A stretch of 64,000 bases of DNA from CAJCIY01 sp964245825 (GCA_964245825.1 CAXTNT010000002.1:248001-312000); one strand, 5' to 3'. Shown: positions 46,546-54,853, counted from the first letter of the stretch. Notes: generated from the letters alone by a model not told the origin. Program-made: numbers and translations.

Positions 46546-46607
46546 CGGAATCGGGGGGCGGGCGGGGGCGGAAGGGTGGGGCGGGCCGGGACAACTGGGA
46601 GGGGGCG

Positions 46608-47288
46608 TCAGGCGTCGAACTTGTAGCCCAGGCCGCGCACCGTCAGCAGGTGCTGCGGGTCGCCGGGGGTGGCTTCGATCTTTGCCCGCAACCGCTTGAC
46701 GTGGACGTCGAGCGTCTTGGTGTCCCCCACGTAGTCGCTGCCCCAGATCCGGTCGATCAGCTGGCCGCGGGTGAGCACCCGGCCGGCGTTGCGCAGCAGC
46801 ATCTCCAGCAGTTCGAACTCCTTGAGCGGCATCCGGATGTCCTCGCCGCGGACGGTGACCACGTGCCGGTCCACGTCCATCCGCACCGGGCCCGCGGCGA
46901 GGGTGGCCGGCAGCAGCTCGTCGGGCTCGAGTCCCCGGCGCAGGACCGCCCGGATGCGGGCGACCAGCTCCCGGGCCGAGAACGGCTTGGTGACGTAGTC
47001 GTCGGCCCCCAGCTCCAGCCCGACCACCTTGTCGACCTCGCTGTCCCGCGCCGTCAGCATGATCACCGGGACAGCCGAGCGGGCCCGGAGCTGACGGCAC
47101 ACCTCGGTGCCCGACACCCCGGGCAACATGAGGTCGAGCAGTACGAGGTCGGCGCCCCGCCGGTCGAACTCGGCCAGCGCCTTGGGCCCGGTGTCGGCGA
47201 CCGACACCTCGAACCCCTCGCGTTCGAGCATGAACGACAGGGCCTCCGAGAACGAGGCCTCGTCCTCGACGACGAGCAGGCGGGTCAC
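46608..47288 (-). CDS. regX3: OmpR-family response regulator of the phosphate system
   Basis: The 226-residue regulator has a receiver domain (LLVVEDEASFSEALSFML, phospho-Asp in LVLLDLMLPGVSG, Thr in IMLTARDSE, Lys in VTKPFS) and a winged helix (MPLKEFELLEMLLRNAGRVL; TKTLDVHVKRLRAKIEATPG). The sequence and the location next to pst and phoU identify it as RegX3/PhoP type. It would bind the PHO boxes noted upstream of pstS and phoU. The GTG start overlaps the kinase stop. Confidence 0.93.
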   Translation of the reverse strand: MTRLLVVEDEASFSEALSFMLEREGFEVSVADTGPKALAEFDRRGADLVLLDLMLPGVSGTEVCRQLRARSAVPVIMLTARDSEVDKVVGLELGADDYVTKPFSARELVARIRAVLRRGLEPDELLPATLAAGPVRMDVDRHVVTVRGEDIRMPLKEFELLEMLLRNAGRVLTRGQLIDRIWGSDYVGDTKTLDVHVKRLRAKIEATPGDPQHLLTVRGLGYKFDA

Positions 47289-48433
47289 GGGGTCTCCGTT
47301 TCGGCCGGTGGCGTCTCGTACGCGGGGAAGCGGAGCGTGAAGGTCGAGCCCTTGCCGGGAGCGCTCCACACCGACGCCTCACCCCCGTGGTTCGTGGCGA
47401 TGTGCTTGACGATGGCCAGGCCGAGGCCGGTGCCGCCGGTGGCCCTGGACCGGGCCGGATCGGCTCGGTAGAAGCGTTCGAAGACGCGCTCGAGGTCGCT
47501 CTCCGCGATCCCGATCCCCTCGTCCGCGACGCTGACCTCGACCACGCTGTCGCGCCGCCGCAGGCCGACGACCACGCGCGTCCGCTCCGGCGAGTAGTGC
47601 ACGGCGTTCTCCAGCAAGTTGGCCACCGCCGTGGCGAGCTGCCGCTCGACGCCGCACACGACCAGCTGTGGCCCCGGTTCGGTGACCACCACGACGGTGA
47701 TGTGCTTGGCCTGGGCGGCGAGCCGGGTGCGGTCCAGCGCCTCGCCGACCGCCTGCTCCAGCGGGGTCGGTACGGCGGGCTCGGCCTGCTCGGCGCCCTG
47801 CAGCCGGGAGAGATCGATCAGTTCCTGGACGAGCCGGCCCAGCCGGGTCGCCTCGATGGTGATGCGGCCCGCGAAGTGCCGGACGGCGACCGGGTCGTCC
47901 GACGCCTCGGCCACGGTCTCCGCGAGCAGCTGCAGCGCCCCGACCGGCGTCTTGAGCTCGTGGCTGACGTTGGCGACGAAGTCGCGTCGGACCGCCTCGA
48001 CGCGCTGGTACTCGGTGAGGTCCTCCACGACGAGCGCGACCCAGCCGGCCTGACCCACCGGGCTGGCCCTGATCCGGACCGGTGGACCAGGACGTTCGTG
48101 CCGCCGCAGCCTGACCGGGCCGTCCGCGGCCGGCAGGGTGAGGTGCTCCTCCCGGGTGCAGCCGTCCGCGCGCACCGTGGCGGCCAGCGCCTTCAGCACC
48201 GGCGGCAGGAGCGCCCCGCGACCGCCGAGGCCGAGGGGGCCGGCGGCAGCGTTGGCGACGAGCACGGTGCCGTCGATGCCGGCGACGAGGACGGCGGCGG
48301 TGAGCGCGTCCAGGACCGTGAGGGCCAGTTCCGCGGCTGAGGGGACGCCCGGTGGGGCGGTCGCGGGGACCGCGGCGGGTGCCACCGGGCGCAACGGCGG
48401 ACCCTGCCGCGACCGGAAGGCCAGCTCAGCCAC
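47285..48433 (-). CDS. senX3: Phosphate sensor histidine kinase, SenX3/PhoR type, without membrane segments
   Basis: The 382-residue kinase has a PAS-like domain (LTAAVLVAGIDGTVLVANAA), a HisKA box with the phospho-His (RRDFVANVSHELKTPVGALQ) and an ATPase domain (LATAVANLLENAVHYS; VADEGIGIAESDLERVFERF; GGTGLGLAIVKHIA). SenX3/PhoR relatives normally have N-terminal membrane segments. Here none exists from either start, GTG at 48433 or ATG at 48499. The shorter start is favoured by a TATCCT box 6 nt upstream. The protein would be cytosolic and would need PhoU or Pst contact to sense phosphate. First gene of senX3-regX3. Confidence 0.9.
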   Translation of the reverse strand: MAELAFRSRQGPPLRPVAPAAVPATAPPGVPSAAELALTVLDALTAAVLVAGIDGTVLVANAAAGPLGLGGRGALLPPVLKALAATVRADGCTREEHLTLPAADGPVRLRRHERPGPPVRIRASPVGQAGWVALVVEDLTEYQRVEAVRRDFVANVSHELKTPVGALQLLAETVAEASDDPVAVRHFAGRITIEATRLGRLVQELIDLSRLQGAEQAEPAVPTPLEQAVGEALDRTRLAAQAKHITVVVVTEPGPQLVVCGVERQLATAVANLLENAVHYSPERTRVVVGLRRRDSVVEVSVADEGIGIAESDLERVFERFYRADPARSRATGGTGLGLAIVKHIATNHGGEASVWSAPGKGSTFTLRFPAYETPPAETETP

Positions 48434-48439
48434 GTCGTC

Positions 48440-48445
48440 AGGATA
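48440..48445 (-). promoter_or_regulatory. -10 box (TATCCT), leaderless promoter of senX3
   Basis: TATCCT on the minus strand is followed by GACGAC and GTG at 48433. Confidence 0.5.
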
Positions 48446-48493
48446 GGCGGGCACGGCCCCGCCGCCGCCTGCCTGCGCAGACCGCCGGAGACT

Positions 48494-48522
48494 GTTCATG
48501 CGGCGCTCGCCACCCGTTCACG
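48494..48522 (+). promoter_or_regulatory. PHO-box-like triplet upstream of phoU
   Basis: GTTCATG (48494-48500), GCTCGCC (48505-48511) and GTTCACG (48516-48522) start 11 bp apart. They end about 30 bp before the phoU -10 box, so RegX3 could activate phoU. This region also lies upstream of senX3. Confidence 0.5.
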
Positions 48523-48552
48523 CGTTCGGGGGTGCCGACCGGCCACCAGGGT

Positions 48553-48558
48553 TACCGT
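48553..48558 (+). promoter_or_regulatory. -10 box (TACCGT), leaderless promoter of phoU
   Basis: TACCGT is followed by GGGCACC and ATG at 48566, and sets the start codon. Confidence 0.55.
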
Positions 48559-48565
48559 GGGCACC

Positions 48566-49234
48566 ATGCGTGCGGCGTACCTGGAAGAGCTCGAGTCGAT
48601 CACGGACTCGCTCGTGCAGATGACCAACCTGGTGGGCTCGGCGATGAACCGGGCGACCACCGCCCTGCTGGACGCCGACCTGACGGTCGCCGAGTCGGTG
48701 ATCACGGCGGACGCGACGGTGGACCTGCTCTACCGCGACGTGGAGGAGCGCGCCTTCGACCTGCTGGTACGCCAGGCGCCGGTCGCCGGGGACCTGCGCG
48801 TCATCGTGACCAGCCTGCGGATGGTGGCGGACCTGGAGCGGATGGGCGACCTCGCCCTGCACGTGGCGAAGGTGGCACGCCGGCGCTACCCGGCGAGTGC
48901 GATCCCCGCCGAGGTGCGCGACACGATCCTGGAGATGGGTCAGACCGCGCAGCGCATCGTCACCAAGGCCGGCGCGGTGATCGCGAGCCGCGACCTCACC
49001 AAGGCCGCGGAGCTCGAGCGCGACGACGACGCCATGGACGACCTGCACCGGGCCCTGTTCGTGGCGCTGATCGAGAAGGAGTGGACGCACGGCATCGAGG
49101 CCGCCATCGACATCACGCTCTGCGGCCGCTACTACGAGCGCTTCGCCGACCACGCGGTCTCCGTCGCGCACCGCGTGATCTACCTGGTCACCGGCGAGCG
49201 GGACTCCGTCATCGCGCACGCCGCCAGTCGCTGA
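48566..49234 (+). CDS. phoU: Phosphate signalling complex protein PhoU
   Basis: The 222-residue all-helical protein has the two PhoU repeats. The first has MRAAYLEELESITDSLVQMT and VRQAPVAGDLRVIVTSLRMV DLERMGD-type sequence; the second has ITLCGRYYERFADHAVSVAH. The E/D-rich helices bind metal. PhoU links the Pst transporter to the SenX3-type kinase and keeps it off when phosphate is plentiful. It diverges from senX3. The ATG at 48566 matches the family start. Confidence 0.94.
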   Translation: MRAAYLEELESITDSLVQMTNLVGSAMNRATTALLDADLTVAESVITADATVDLLYRDVEERAFDLLVRQAPVAGDLRVIVTSLRMVADLERMGDLALHVAKVARRRYPASAIPAEVRDTILEMGQTAQRIVTKAGAVIASRDLTKAAELERDDDAMDDLHRALFVALIEKEWTHGIEAAIDITLCGRYYERFADHAVSVAHRVIYLVTGERDSVIAHAASR

Positions 49235-49243
49235 GCCAGTTCC

Positions 49244-50065
49244 TCAGCTGCGTACGTAGGTGACATCGCCGCGGTAGCGGTCGAAGCCGAGGTGTTCGTA
49301 CAGGGCCATGGCCCGCGGGTTGTCGTCGTCGACGTACAGCAGCACCGTCGGCACGCCGAGGTCGGCGAGGTGGTGCAGGCCCCGCAGGGTGAGCGCCCGG
49401 CCGAGGCCGCCCCCCGCCGCCCCCGGGTCGACGCCCACGACGTAGACCTCGCCCAGGCCGCCCTCGACCTTGGTCCAGTGGAAGCCGACGAGCCGGCCGT
49501 CGCGCTCGGCCAGGAAGAAGCCGGCCGGGTCGAACCACGGTGCGGCCTCGCGGCCCGCGAGGTCGGCCGCCTGCCAGCGCCCCTGCTCGGGGTGATGGCT
49601 GAACGCCGCGGCGTTCAACGCCAGCCACCCGGCCTCGTCCTGCCCGGGCCGGAACGTCCGCGCGGTCACGCCCGCCGGCCACTCGACCGCCGGCAGGGGC
49701 CTGCGGAGGTCCCGGCGCAACTGCCACAGCACCCGGCCGCGGCGGAGCCCGGCCGAGGACGCGAGAGCCTGGGCGGCGGGCAGGTCGCCGTGCGCCCAGA
49801 CCGCGTCCGCGTCCAGTGCGCTCAGCAACCCACGACCGACCCCGCGACGGCGGGCGGCGGGGGCCACGACCAGCTCTGCGGTGCCGTCGCCCGGGGTGGC
49901 GTACCCCACGAGGTCTGCGCCGCGGGTCTCCAGGAGGTGGCGGCCGGTCGTGGCCAGCGCCAGCAGGGTCTGCTCCGACAGCGGCGCGACGCCGTCGGCC
50001 TCGGCGGCGGCGGCGGCGAGCCGCCGGACCGCGACGGCGTCGGGCTCGACGGTCCAGCTGGGCAC
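49244..50065 (-). CDS. mshD: Mycothiol synthase
   Basis: The 273-residue enzyme has two tandem GNAT domains, the hallmark of MshD. The first has AAPAARRRGVGRGLLSALDA-like acetyl-CoA loop sequence (VVAPAARRRGVGRGLLSALD). The second has EVYVVGVDPGAAGGGLGRAL and ALYEHLGFDRYRGDVTYVRS at the end. It acetylates the cysteinyl amine of Cys-GlcN-Ins to finish mycothiol, the main low-molecular-weight thiol of actinobacteria. A leaderless promoter (TAGCGT) is embedded in the glnR stop, so it can be transcribed separately from glnR. Confidence 0.94.
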   Translation of the reverse strand: MPSWTVEPDAVAVRRLAAAAAEADGVAPLSEQTLLALATTGRHLLETRGADLVGYATPGDGTAELVVAPAARRRGVGRGLLSALDADAVWAHGDLPAAQALASSAGLRRGRVLWQLRRDLRRPLPAVEWPAGVTARTFRPGQDEAGWLALNAAAFSHHPEQGRWQAADLAGREAAPWFDPAGFFLAERDGRLVGFHWTKVEGGLGEVYVVGVDPGAAGGGLGRALTLRGLHHLADLGVPTVLLYVDDDNPRAMALYEHLGFDRYRGDVTYVRS

Positions 50066-50072
50066 GCCGCCG

Positions 50073-50078
50073 ACGCTA
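50073..50078 (-). promoter_or_regulatory. -10 box (TAGCGT) of mshD inside the glnR stop
   Basis: TAGCGT begins with the TAG stop codon of glnR (50076-50078) and is followed by 7 nt and GTG at 50065. Confidence 0.45.
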
Positions 50079-50825
50079 GCGAGCCGCTCCGGCGGATGCC
50101 CCGTCCGGGATGCGGACGGTCTCGGGCTCCTCGGGCAGGGCGACGATCGGCGGCGTGACGAACTTGTAGCCGACGTGCCGCACTGTGCCGATCAGCTGCT
50201 CGTGGTCGGGACCGAGCTTGGCGCGCAGCCGCCGTACGTGGACGTCGACGGTGCGGGTGCCGCCGTAGTAGTCGTAGCCCCACACCTCCTGCAGCAGCTG
50301 GGCGCGGGAGAACACCCGCCCCGGGTGCTGCGCCAGGAACTTCAGCAGCTCGAACTCCTTGAACGTCAGCTCGAGCACCCGGCCGCGCAGTCGGCAGGAG
50401 TAGGTCTGCTCGTCGATCACGAGATCGCCGCCGCGGATGAGGCCGTCACCAGGCTCTTGCGCCTGCGCCGCCGACCGGGCCCGCCCGACCGCCAGCCGCA
50501 GCCGCGCCTCGACCTCGGCCGGACCCGCCCCCTGCAGCACCAGGTCGTCGACGCCCCACTCGGGGCTGACGGCCGCGAGGCCGCCCTCGGTGACGACGGC
50601 GAGAAGTGGCGCGGCCAGTCCGGTTGTGCGCAGCAGCCGGCAGAGCGAGCGGGCGCCGATGAGGTCACGTCGGGCGTCGACCAGCACGACGTCGGCGTCC
50701 GGTGCGTCGAGCAGCGCGGCCGGCTCGGCGGGCCGCACGTGCACGCCGTGGCCGAGCAGGCCGAGAGCCGGGAGCAGCTCGTTGGAGGAGTCGAGGGATG
50801 CGGTGAGCAGGAGCAGGACGCCCAT
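50076..50825 (-). CDS. glnR: Nitrogen-metabolism regulator GlnR (orphan OmpR-type)
   Basis: The 249-residue protein starts MGVLLLLTASLDSSNELLPA and includes LLDAPDADVVLVDARRDLIG and VVTEGGLAAVSPEWGVDDLV, which I recognise as the atypical receiver domain of actinobacterial GlnR. A winged helix follows (LTFKEFELLKFLAQHPGRVF; TRTVDVHVRRLRAKLGPDHE). GlnR controls nitrogen assimilation genes as a dimer and usually lacks a dedicated kinase; no kinase is adjacent here. The presumed Asp (VLVDARRD) is kept. An AGAGG site precedes the ATG. The mshD neighbour is a recurrent context. Confidence 0.86.
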   Translation of the reverse strand: MGVLLLLTASLDSSNELLPALGLLGHGVHVRPAEPAALLDAPDADVVLVDARRDLIGARSLCRLLRTTGLAAPLLAVVTEGGLAAVSPEWGVDDLVLQGAGPAEVEARLRLAVGRARSAAQAQEPGDGLIRGGDLVIDEQTYSCRLRGRVLELTFKEFELLKFLAQHPGRVFSRAQLLQEVWGYDYYGGTRTVDVHVRRLRAKLGPDHEQLIGTVRHVGYKFVTPPIVALPEEPETVRIPDGASAGAAR

Positions 50826-50987
50826 GTCGGCCTCTCGCCTTCGGGGGAAGTCGGTCGGGGGACAGCGACCACCCGGGCGATGTCCGACGACGACTCGCAA
50901 GAGCACGGGCGGTCGGCCGGGAGCTGGCTCCTGGCTCGGACACCGCCGGTGCGTCATTGCAGCGGCCGCGGCAGCAGGATAGCCCAC

Positions 50988-51890
50988 GTGACGGGCGGGT
51001 TTCCTTTCGATGAGCAACAGGGGTCGGCGGTGACCGCCGACGGGGTCCGGCTGCGCACCGTGCACCTCCAGCCCGGAGCGGCCGCGTCGCCCGGTCTGGC
51101 GCTGGTCGTGGCGCCCGGCTTCTCCTGCTCCTGGGAGAAGACGTTCGTCCGACGGGTGGCGCGGTGGTTCTCGGCGTACGCCGGGGTGCTGGTCGTCGAC
51201 CTGCGCGGGCAGGGCCGCTCGGGCGGGCTCTGCACGCTGGGCGACGACGAGGCGCTCGACGTGGATGCCGCCGTCGGGGCGGTTCGGCGGCTCGGGTACG
51301 GCATGGTCGCGACCGTCGGCTTCTCGATGGGCGGCGCGGCCGTCGTCCGTCAGGCCGGGCTGTTCGGCGAGCGAACGACGGAGCCCGTCGACGCGGTCGT
51401 GAGCGTCAGCGCAGCCAGCCGCTGGTGGCGGGTCGACACCCCACGGATGCGGCGACTGGAGCGGCTGGCCACAACCGCGGCCGGGCGGGCCGTGACCAGG
51501 CGGGTGCTCGGCACCCGCATCGACCCGGGCGCGCACCGGCGCCAGCCGGCCTCGCCGGAGGAGGTCGTCGGCCGCATCGCGCCGGTGCCCCTGCTGGTGG
51601 TGCATGGCGACCGCGACCCCTACCTCCTGCCCGCCAACGCCGTCGAGCTGCACGCGGCGGCCCGCGATCCCAGGGAGCTGTGGATCTGGCCCGGCTACGG
51701 GCACGCCGAGCTCGCACTGACGCGCGAGCACGTCGAGCGCATCGCCGATCATCTGGCCACCGTGCTGACCGTCGCCAGGGCGGGCGCGATCCCGGCAACG
51801 ACCCCCCCGCCAGCCTCGGCGTCGGGCCCACCGCCCAGGGGGGATGCGACCCGGCCCGCGGGCGGCGGTGCGACCATGGCCCAGCCATGA
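50988..51890 (+). CDS. Alpha/beta hydrolase
   Basis: The 300-residue protein shows the alpha/beta-hydrolase order: oxyanion region VVAPGFSCSWEKTFVRRVAR, VVDLRGQGRSGG, nucleophile elbow VGFSMGGAAVVR with the Ser, acid LLVVHGDRDPYLLP and His in WPGYGHAELAL. The triad is complete. The substrate is not apparent. The last 40 residues are Ala/Pro/Gly-rich and probably disordered. It begins a three-gene overlapping unit with two envelope proteins and diverges from glnR. Confidence 0.88.
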   Translation: MTGGFPFDEQQGSAVTADGVRLRTVHLQPGAAASPGLALVVAPGFSCSWEKTFVRRVARWFSAYAGVLVVDLRGQGRSGGLCTLGDDEALDVDAAVGAVRRLGYGMVATVGFSMGGAAVVRQAGLFGERTTEPVDAVVSVSAASRWWRVDTPRMRRLERLATTAAGRAVTRRVLGTRIDPGAHRRQPASPEEVVGRIAPVPLLVVHGDRDPYLLPANAVELHAAARDPRELWIWPGYGHAELALTREHVERIADHLATVLTVARAGAIPATTPPPASASGPPPRGDATRPAGGGATMAQP

Positions 51891-52687
51891 GCCTGCCGGG
51901 GACCGACGCGCCGACGGCGCCGGCGGTCCGGCTGCCGCGCCCGGTCGCGCCGCGGGGTCTGGTCATGCCGCTGGTGGCGGTCCTCACGGCGGTGCTCGGC
52001 GCCGGACTCGCGGTGGCCGGGCCCCGCGCGCTGCTGCTGCTCGTCCTGATCCCGGTCCAGGCGCTGCTCGCGGTCTGCTGGCTGGCCCTCGCCGCCGTCC
52101 CGGCCCGCCTGGCGGGGGGCGCCGTCGCCACCGCCGCGGCGGTTCTCGGCGATGTCGTGCTTGCGACCGAGCAGCACCCCGGACTCGGGGCGTTGGCCGG
52201 GGTGGTCGGGCTGGGGGTGGTCGCCGCCGTCCTCGGCCAGCTCCTGCGACAGGACCGCTCGCGGGTCACCGACGTGCTCGCCGCCCAGACCTCGGCGGTG
52301 CTGCTCGCGGTCGCCGTCGCACCCCTGGTGTCGCTGCCCGCGTACGCCCGGGGTGACCGCGCCGTCGCGGTCGCCCTGGCCACGCTCGGGCTGTGCGTCC
52401 TGACCGCCGAAGCGGGCGGCCGGCTGCTGCCGGTGGGCACCGCCACGGGTCGCCTGCTGGCCGCACTGGTGCTGGGCGGCGGCGCCGGTGCCGGCCTCGG
52501 CGCGGCCGTCCTGGGTGGCACCGGCGCCGCGGTCGGCGCCGCCGCGGCGGCCCTCACCGTGGCGGCCGACGTGGTCGTGGGCGCGGTCGCGGGCGGGCGG
52601 CGGATCGCCCGGCCGCTCGGCGCGCTGCTCCCCTTCGCGCTCGTGGCGCCCGGCGTGTACGTGCTGGGCCGGCTGATGCTCGGGTGA
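51887..52687 (+). CDS. Integral membrane protein of unknown function
   Basis: The 266-residue protein has about seven Ala/Val/Leu-rich hydrophobic segments (for example LLLLVLIPVQALLAVCWLAL; GVVGLGVVAAVLGQLL; LGALLPFALVAPGVYVLGRL). The N-terminus is Pro-rich and cytosolic. No catalytic or transport signature is visible. It overlaps the hydrolase stop (ATGA) and the DUF2993 start (GTGA), so the three are expressed together, probably serving the envelope. Confidence 0.78.
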   Translation: MSLPGTDAPTAPAVRLPRPVAPRGLVMPLVAVLTAVLGAGLAVAGPRALLLLVLIPVQALLAVCWLALAAVPARLAGGAVATAAAVLGDVVLATEQHPGLGALAGVVGLGVVAAVLGQLLRQDRSRVTDVLAAQTSAVLLAVAVAPLVSLPAYARGDRAVAVALATLGLCVLTAEAGGRLLPVGTATGRLLAALVLGGGAGAGLGAAVLGGTGAAVGAAAAALTVAADVVVGAVAGGRRIARPLGALLPFALVAPGVYVLGRLMLG

Positions 52688-53409
52688 TCCGGCGTGCCCT
52701 GCTCCTGATCGTGGTCGCGCTGGCGGTCCTGCTGGTCGTCGCCGACCGGCTCACGGCGCAGGCCGCGGCCCACGCGCTGTCGGTGCGCGCGCGCCAGAGC
52801 GGGCAGCTGGCCAGCGACCCGACCGTCAACATCAAGGGCTTCCCGTTCCTCACGCAGGCCGTGCGCGGGCGGTACACGGAGATCGACATCACCACCCACG
52901 GCATTCACCGCGACGGCCTGCGGCTGGACACGGTGACCGGGCGCTTCCGCGGGGTGCACGTCGGGCTCGCCGCCGCCCTGGACGGGCGCGTCTCCGCCGT
53001 CCCGATCGACCAGGCGTCAGGGACGGTGGACGTGACGTACGCCGACCTCGACGCCTTCTTGGCCCCCCGGCGCATCAGCGTGCGGGCCGTGGGCGGCGTC
53101 CTGGAGGTCAGTGGCATGGCGACCGCAGCGGGCAAGCGCGTCCTGGTCGCCGGCCCGGTGCAGGTCACCCTGACCGGCGGGGTGCTCGCCCTCATCCCGA
53201 CGGCCGGGTCGCTGCGCCCGGCGGCCGGGCTCCTGCCCGCCGCCGCCGGCCGCGCCGCCGCGGCGGCGCTGACCGTCCGGGTGACCCTCAGCGCGCTGCC
53301 CTTCGGACTGACCCTGCGCTCGCTCGCCGTGGAGCCGACGGAGCTGACGATCTCCGCGGCGGCCAGCGGTCTCGTGGTCCCGGTGCCGGACGACGCGGCA
53401 CAGGGCTGA
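52684..53409 (+). CDS. DUF2993-family (LmeA-like) membrane-anchored protein
   Basis: The 241-residue protein has one N-terminal membrane anchor (ALLLIVVALAVLLVVADRLT) and then a mainly beta domain beginning AQAAAHALSVRARQSGQLAS. VNIKGFPFLTQAVRGRYTEI is the typical DUF2993 segment. In mycobacteria a family member (LmeA) acts in lipomannan elongation at the outer face of the membrane. A similar role in lipoglycan or envelope assembly is inferred. The GTG start overlaps the previous stop. Confidence 0.85.
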   Translation: MIRRALLLIVVALAVLLVVADRLTAQAAAHALSVRARQSGQLASDPTVNIKGFPFLTQAVRGRYTEIDITTHGIHRDGLRLDTVTGRFRGVHVGLAAALDGRVSAVPIDQASGTVDVTYADLDAFLAPRRISVRAVGGVLEVSGMATAAGKRVLVAGPVQVTLTGGVLALIPTAGSLRPAAGLLPAAAGRAAAAALTVRVTLSALPFGLTLRSLAVEPTELTISAAASGLVVPVPDDAAQG

Positions 53410-53510
53410 GCGGCCCACGGGCATGGATCGGTGCCGGACACCGTTGCGGCCAGTGTGCATGGGTCTGCGGCAGCCGGTCGACAAGACCGCGGCGCGCCCG
53501 CCGCGTCGGT

Positions 53511-53516
53511 TACCCT
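53511..53516 (+). promoter_or_regulatory. -10 box (TACCCT), leaderless promoter of the leader peptide
   Basis: TACCCT is followed by 7 nt and GTG at 53524. Confidence 0.5.
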
Positions 53517-53523
53517 CGTACCC

Positions 53524-53589
53524 GTGGAGCTGACCCGTCGACGTGTCGTCGACCTCTGCCGTCTGCACAGCTCCCTCTGTCGTTCCTGA
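53524..53589 (+). CDS. Cysteine-containing leader peptide of the sulfur operon
   Basis: The frame encodes a 21-residue peptide with VELTRRRVVDLCRLHSS and a second Cys in the closing LCRS. Peptides of this pattern (Arg-rich start, VDLCR) precede sulfur-assimilation genes in many actinobacteria. In mycobacteria, Cys codons in short upstream frames have been shown to control the downstream sulfur gene by attenuation. The peptide starts leaderless and lies 134 bp before sseA, which would be controlled by charging of Cys-tRNA (inference). Confidence 0.75.
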   Translation: MELTRRRVVDLCRLHSSLCRS

Positions 53590-53723
53590 CGCCCGGTCCA
53601 GCAGCACCCGTCTCCCGTCAGGAGCACCTCCGTGTCGGTCTCGACACAGCCCCAACCCGAGCCGGTTGCCGGGCGTGCCCACGCCGTCATCAGCACTCCC
53701 CATCCCGAGAGGAACGTGATCGC

Positions 53724-54557
53724 ATGAGTCGCACCGACGCGCTCGTGGACATCGCCTGGGTCGAGGCCCACAGCGAGGACCCGAAGGTCGTCCTCGTCGA
53801 GGTCGACGAGGACACCACCGCCTACGAGAAGGGCCACCTCGCCGGCGCGGTGCGGCTGGACTGGAAGGCCGACCTGCAGGACCCGGTACGCCGGGACTTC
53901 GTGGACAAGGCCGGCTTCGAGGCCCTGCTGTCGTCCCGGGGCATCGGCAACGACGACACCGTCGTGCTCTACGGCGGCAACAACAACTGGTTCGCCGCGT
54001 ACGCCTACTGGTACTTCAAGGTCTACGGGCACCCCGACGTGCGGCTGCTCGACGGTGGGCGCAAGAAGTGGGAGCTGGAGTCCAAGCCGCTGACCACGGA
54101 CGTGCCCGACCGCCCCGCCACCACGTACACGGCGCAGGAGGCCGACAGCTCGATCCGCGCGCTGCGCGACGAGGTCGGCGCGGCCCTGGGTCGGGACAAC
54201 CTGGTCGACGTCCGCTCACCGGACGAGTTCGCCGGCCGGCTGCTCGCGCCGGCGCACCTGCCGCAGGAGCAGTCCCAGCGGCCGGGGCACATCCCGGGTG
54301 CCAAGAACATCCCGTGGGCCAAGGCCGCCAACGAGGACGGGACGTTCAAGAGCCCGGAGGAGCTGACCAGCCTGTACGAGGGCGCCGGCGTCGACCTGGG
54401 CAGGGACACCATCGCCTACTGCCGCATCGGCGAGCGGAGCGCGCACACCTGGTTCGTGCTGCACGAGATCCTCGGCCAGCCGAACGTGAAGAACTACGAC
54501 GGGTCCTGGACCGAGTACGGGTCGCTGGTCGGTGTCCCGATCGAGCTGGGCGACTGA
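53724..54557 (+). CDS. sseA: Thiosulfate sulfurtransferase (rhodanese)
   Basis: The 277-residue enzyme has two rhodanese domains. The second domain carries the catalytic loop with Cys in TIAYCRIGERSAHTWF, and LVDVRSPDEFAGRLLAPAHL is also typical; the first has VVLYGGNNNWFAAYAYWYFK and lacks a Cys. It transfers sulfane sulfur from thiosulfate to acceptors such as cyanide. Relatives are called CysA in mycobacteria. An upstream Cys leader peptide and the DUF1416 partner following with a one-base overlap indicate control by cysteine supply. Confidence 0.94.
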   Translation: MSRTDALVDIAWVEAHSEDPKVVLVEVDEDTTAYEKGHLAGAVRLDWKADLQDPVRRDFVDKAGFEALLSSRGIGNDDTVVLYGGNNNWFAAYAYWYFKVYGHPDVRLLDGGRKKWELESKPLTTDVPDRPATTYTAQEADSSIRALRDEVGAALGRDNLVDVRSPDEFAGRLLAPAHLPQEQSQRPGHIPGAKNIPWAKAANEDGTFKSPEELTSLYEGAGVDLGRDTIAYCRIGERSAHTWFVLHEILGQPNVKNYDGSWTEYGSLVGVPIELGD

Positions 54558-54853
54558 TGAGCTGCACCCCACCGGTGGGTGGTGTGCCGCTCGCCGGCGT
54601 CGACACGGCCAAGGAGACCGTCATCGACGGGCGGGTGCGGGCCGGCGGGGCGCCCGTGCCCGGCGCGTACGTGCGACTCCTCGACGGTGGAGGCGACTTC
54701 ACCGCCGAGGTGGTCACCGACGAGGCCGGCACGTTCCGCTTCTTCGCCCGCCCCGGTGACTGGACGGTGCGCGCCCTGTCGCCGGTGGGCAACGGCACCC
54801 GCGCGGTGACGGCCGAGCGCGGCCGGTCGGCGGACGCCAGCATCGACGTCTGA
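54557..54853 (+). CDS. DUF1416 protein (SseC-like)
   Basis: The 98-residue protein consists of a beta-sandwich of carboxypeptidase-regulatory type (VDTAKETVIDGRVRAGGAPV; YVRLLDGGGDFTAEVVTDEA) with a Cys near the N-terminus (MSCTPPVGG). Proteins like this follow thiosulfate sulfurtransferase genes in actinobacteria and are called SseC in mycobacteria. It probably accepts or carries sulfur together with SseA, but the role is not proven. It overlaps the sseA stop by one base (TGATG). Confidence 0.9.
   Translation: MSCTPPVGGVPLAGVDTAKETVIDGRVRAGGAPVPGAYVRLLDGGGDFTAEVVTDEAGTFRFFARPGDWTVRALSPVGNGTRAVTAERGRSADASIDV

Noticed and set aside
46314..46607. Possible small RNA between regX3 and pstS
   Set aside because: The region is accounted for by the pstS promoter, PHO box and stem-loop element; no separate promoter/terminator pair was visible.
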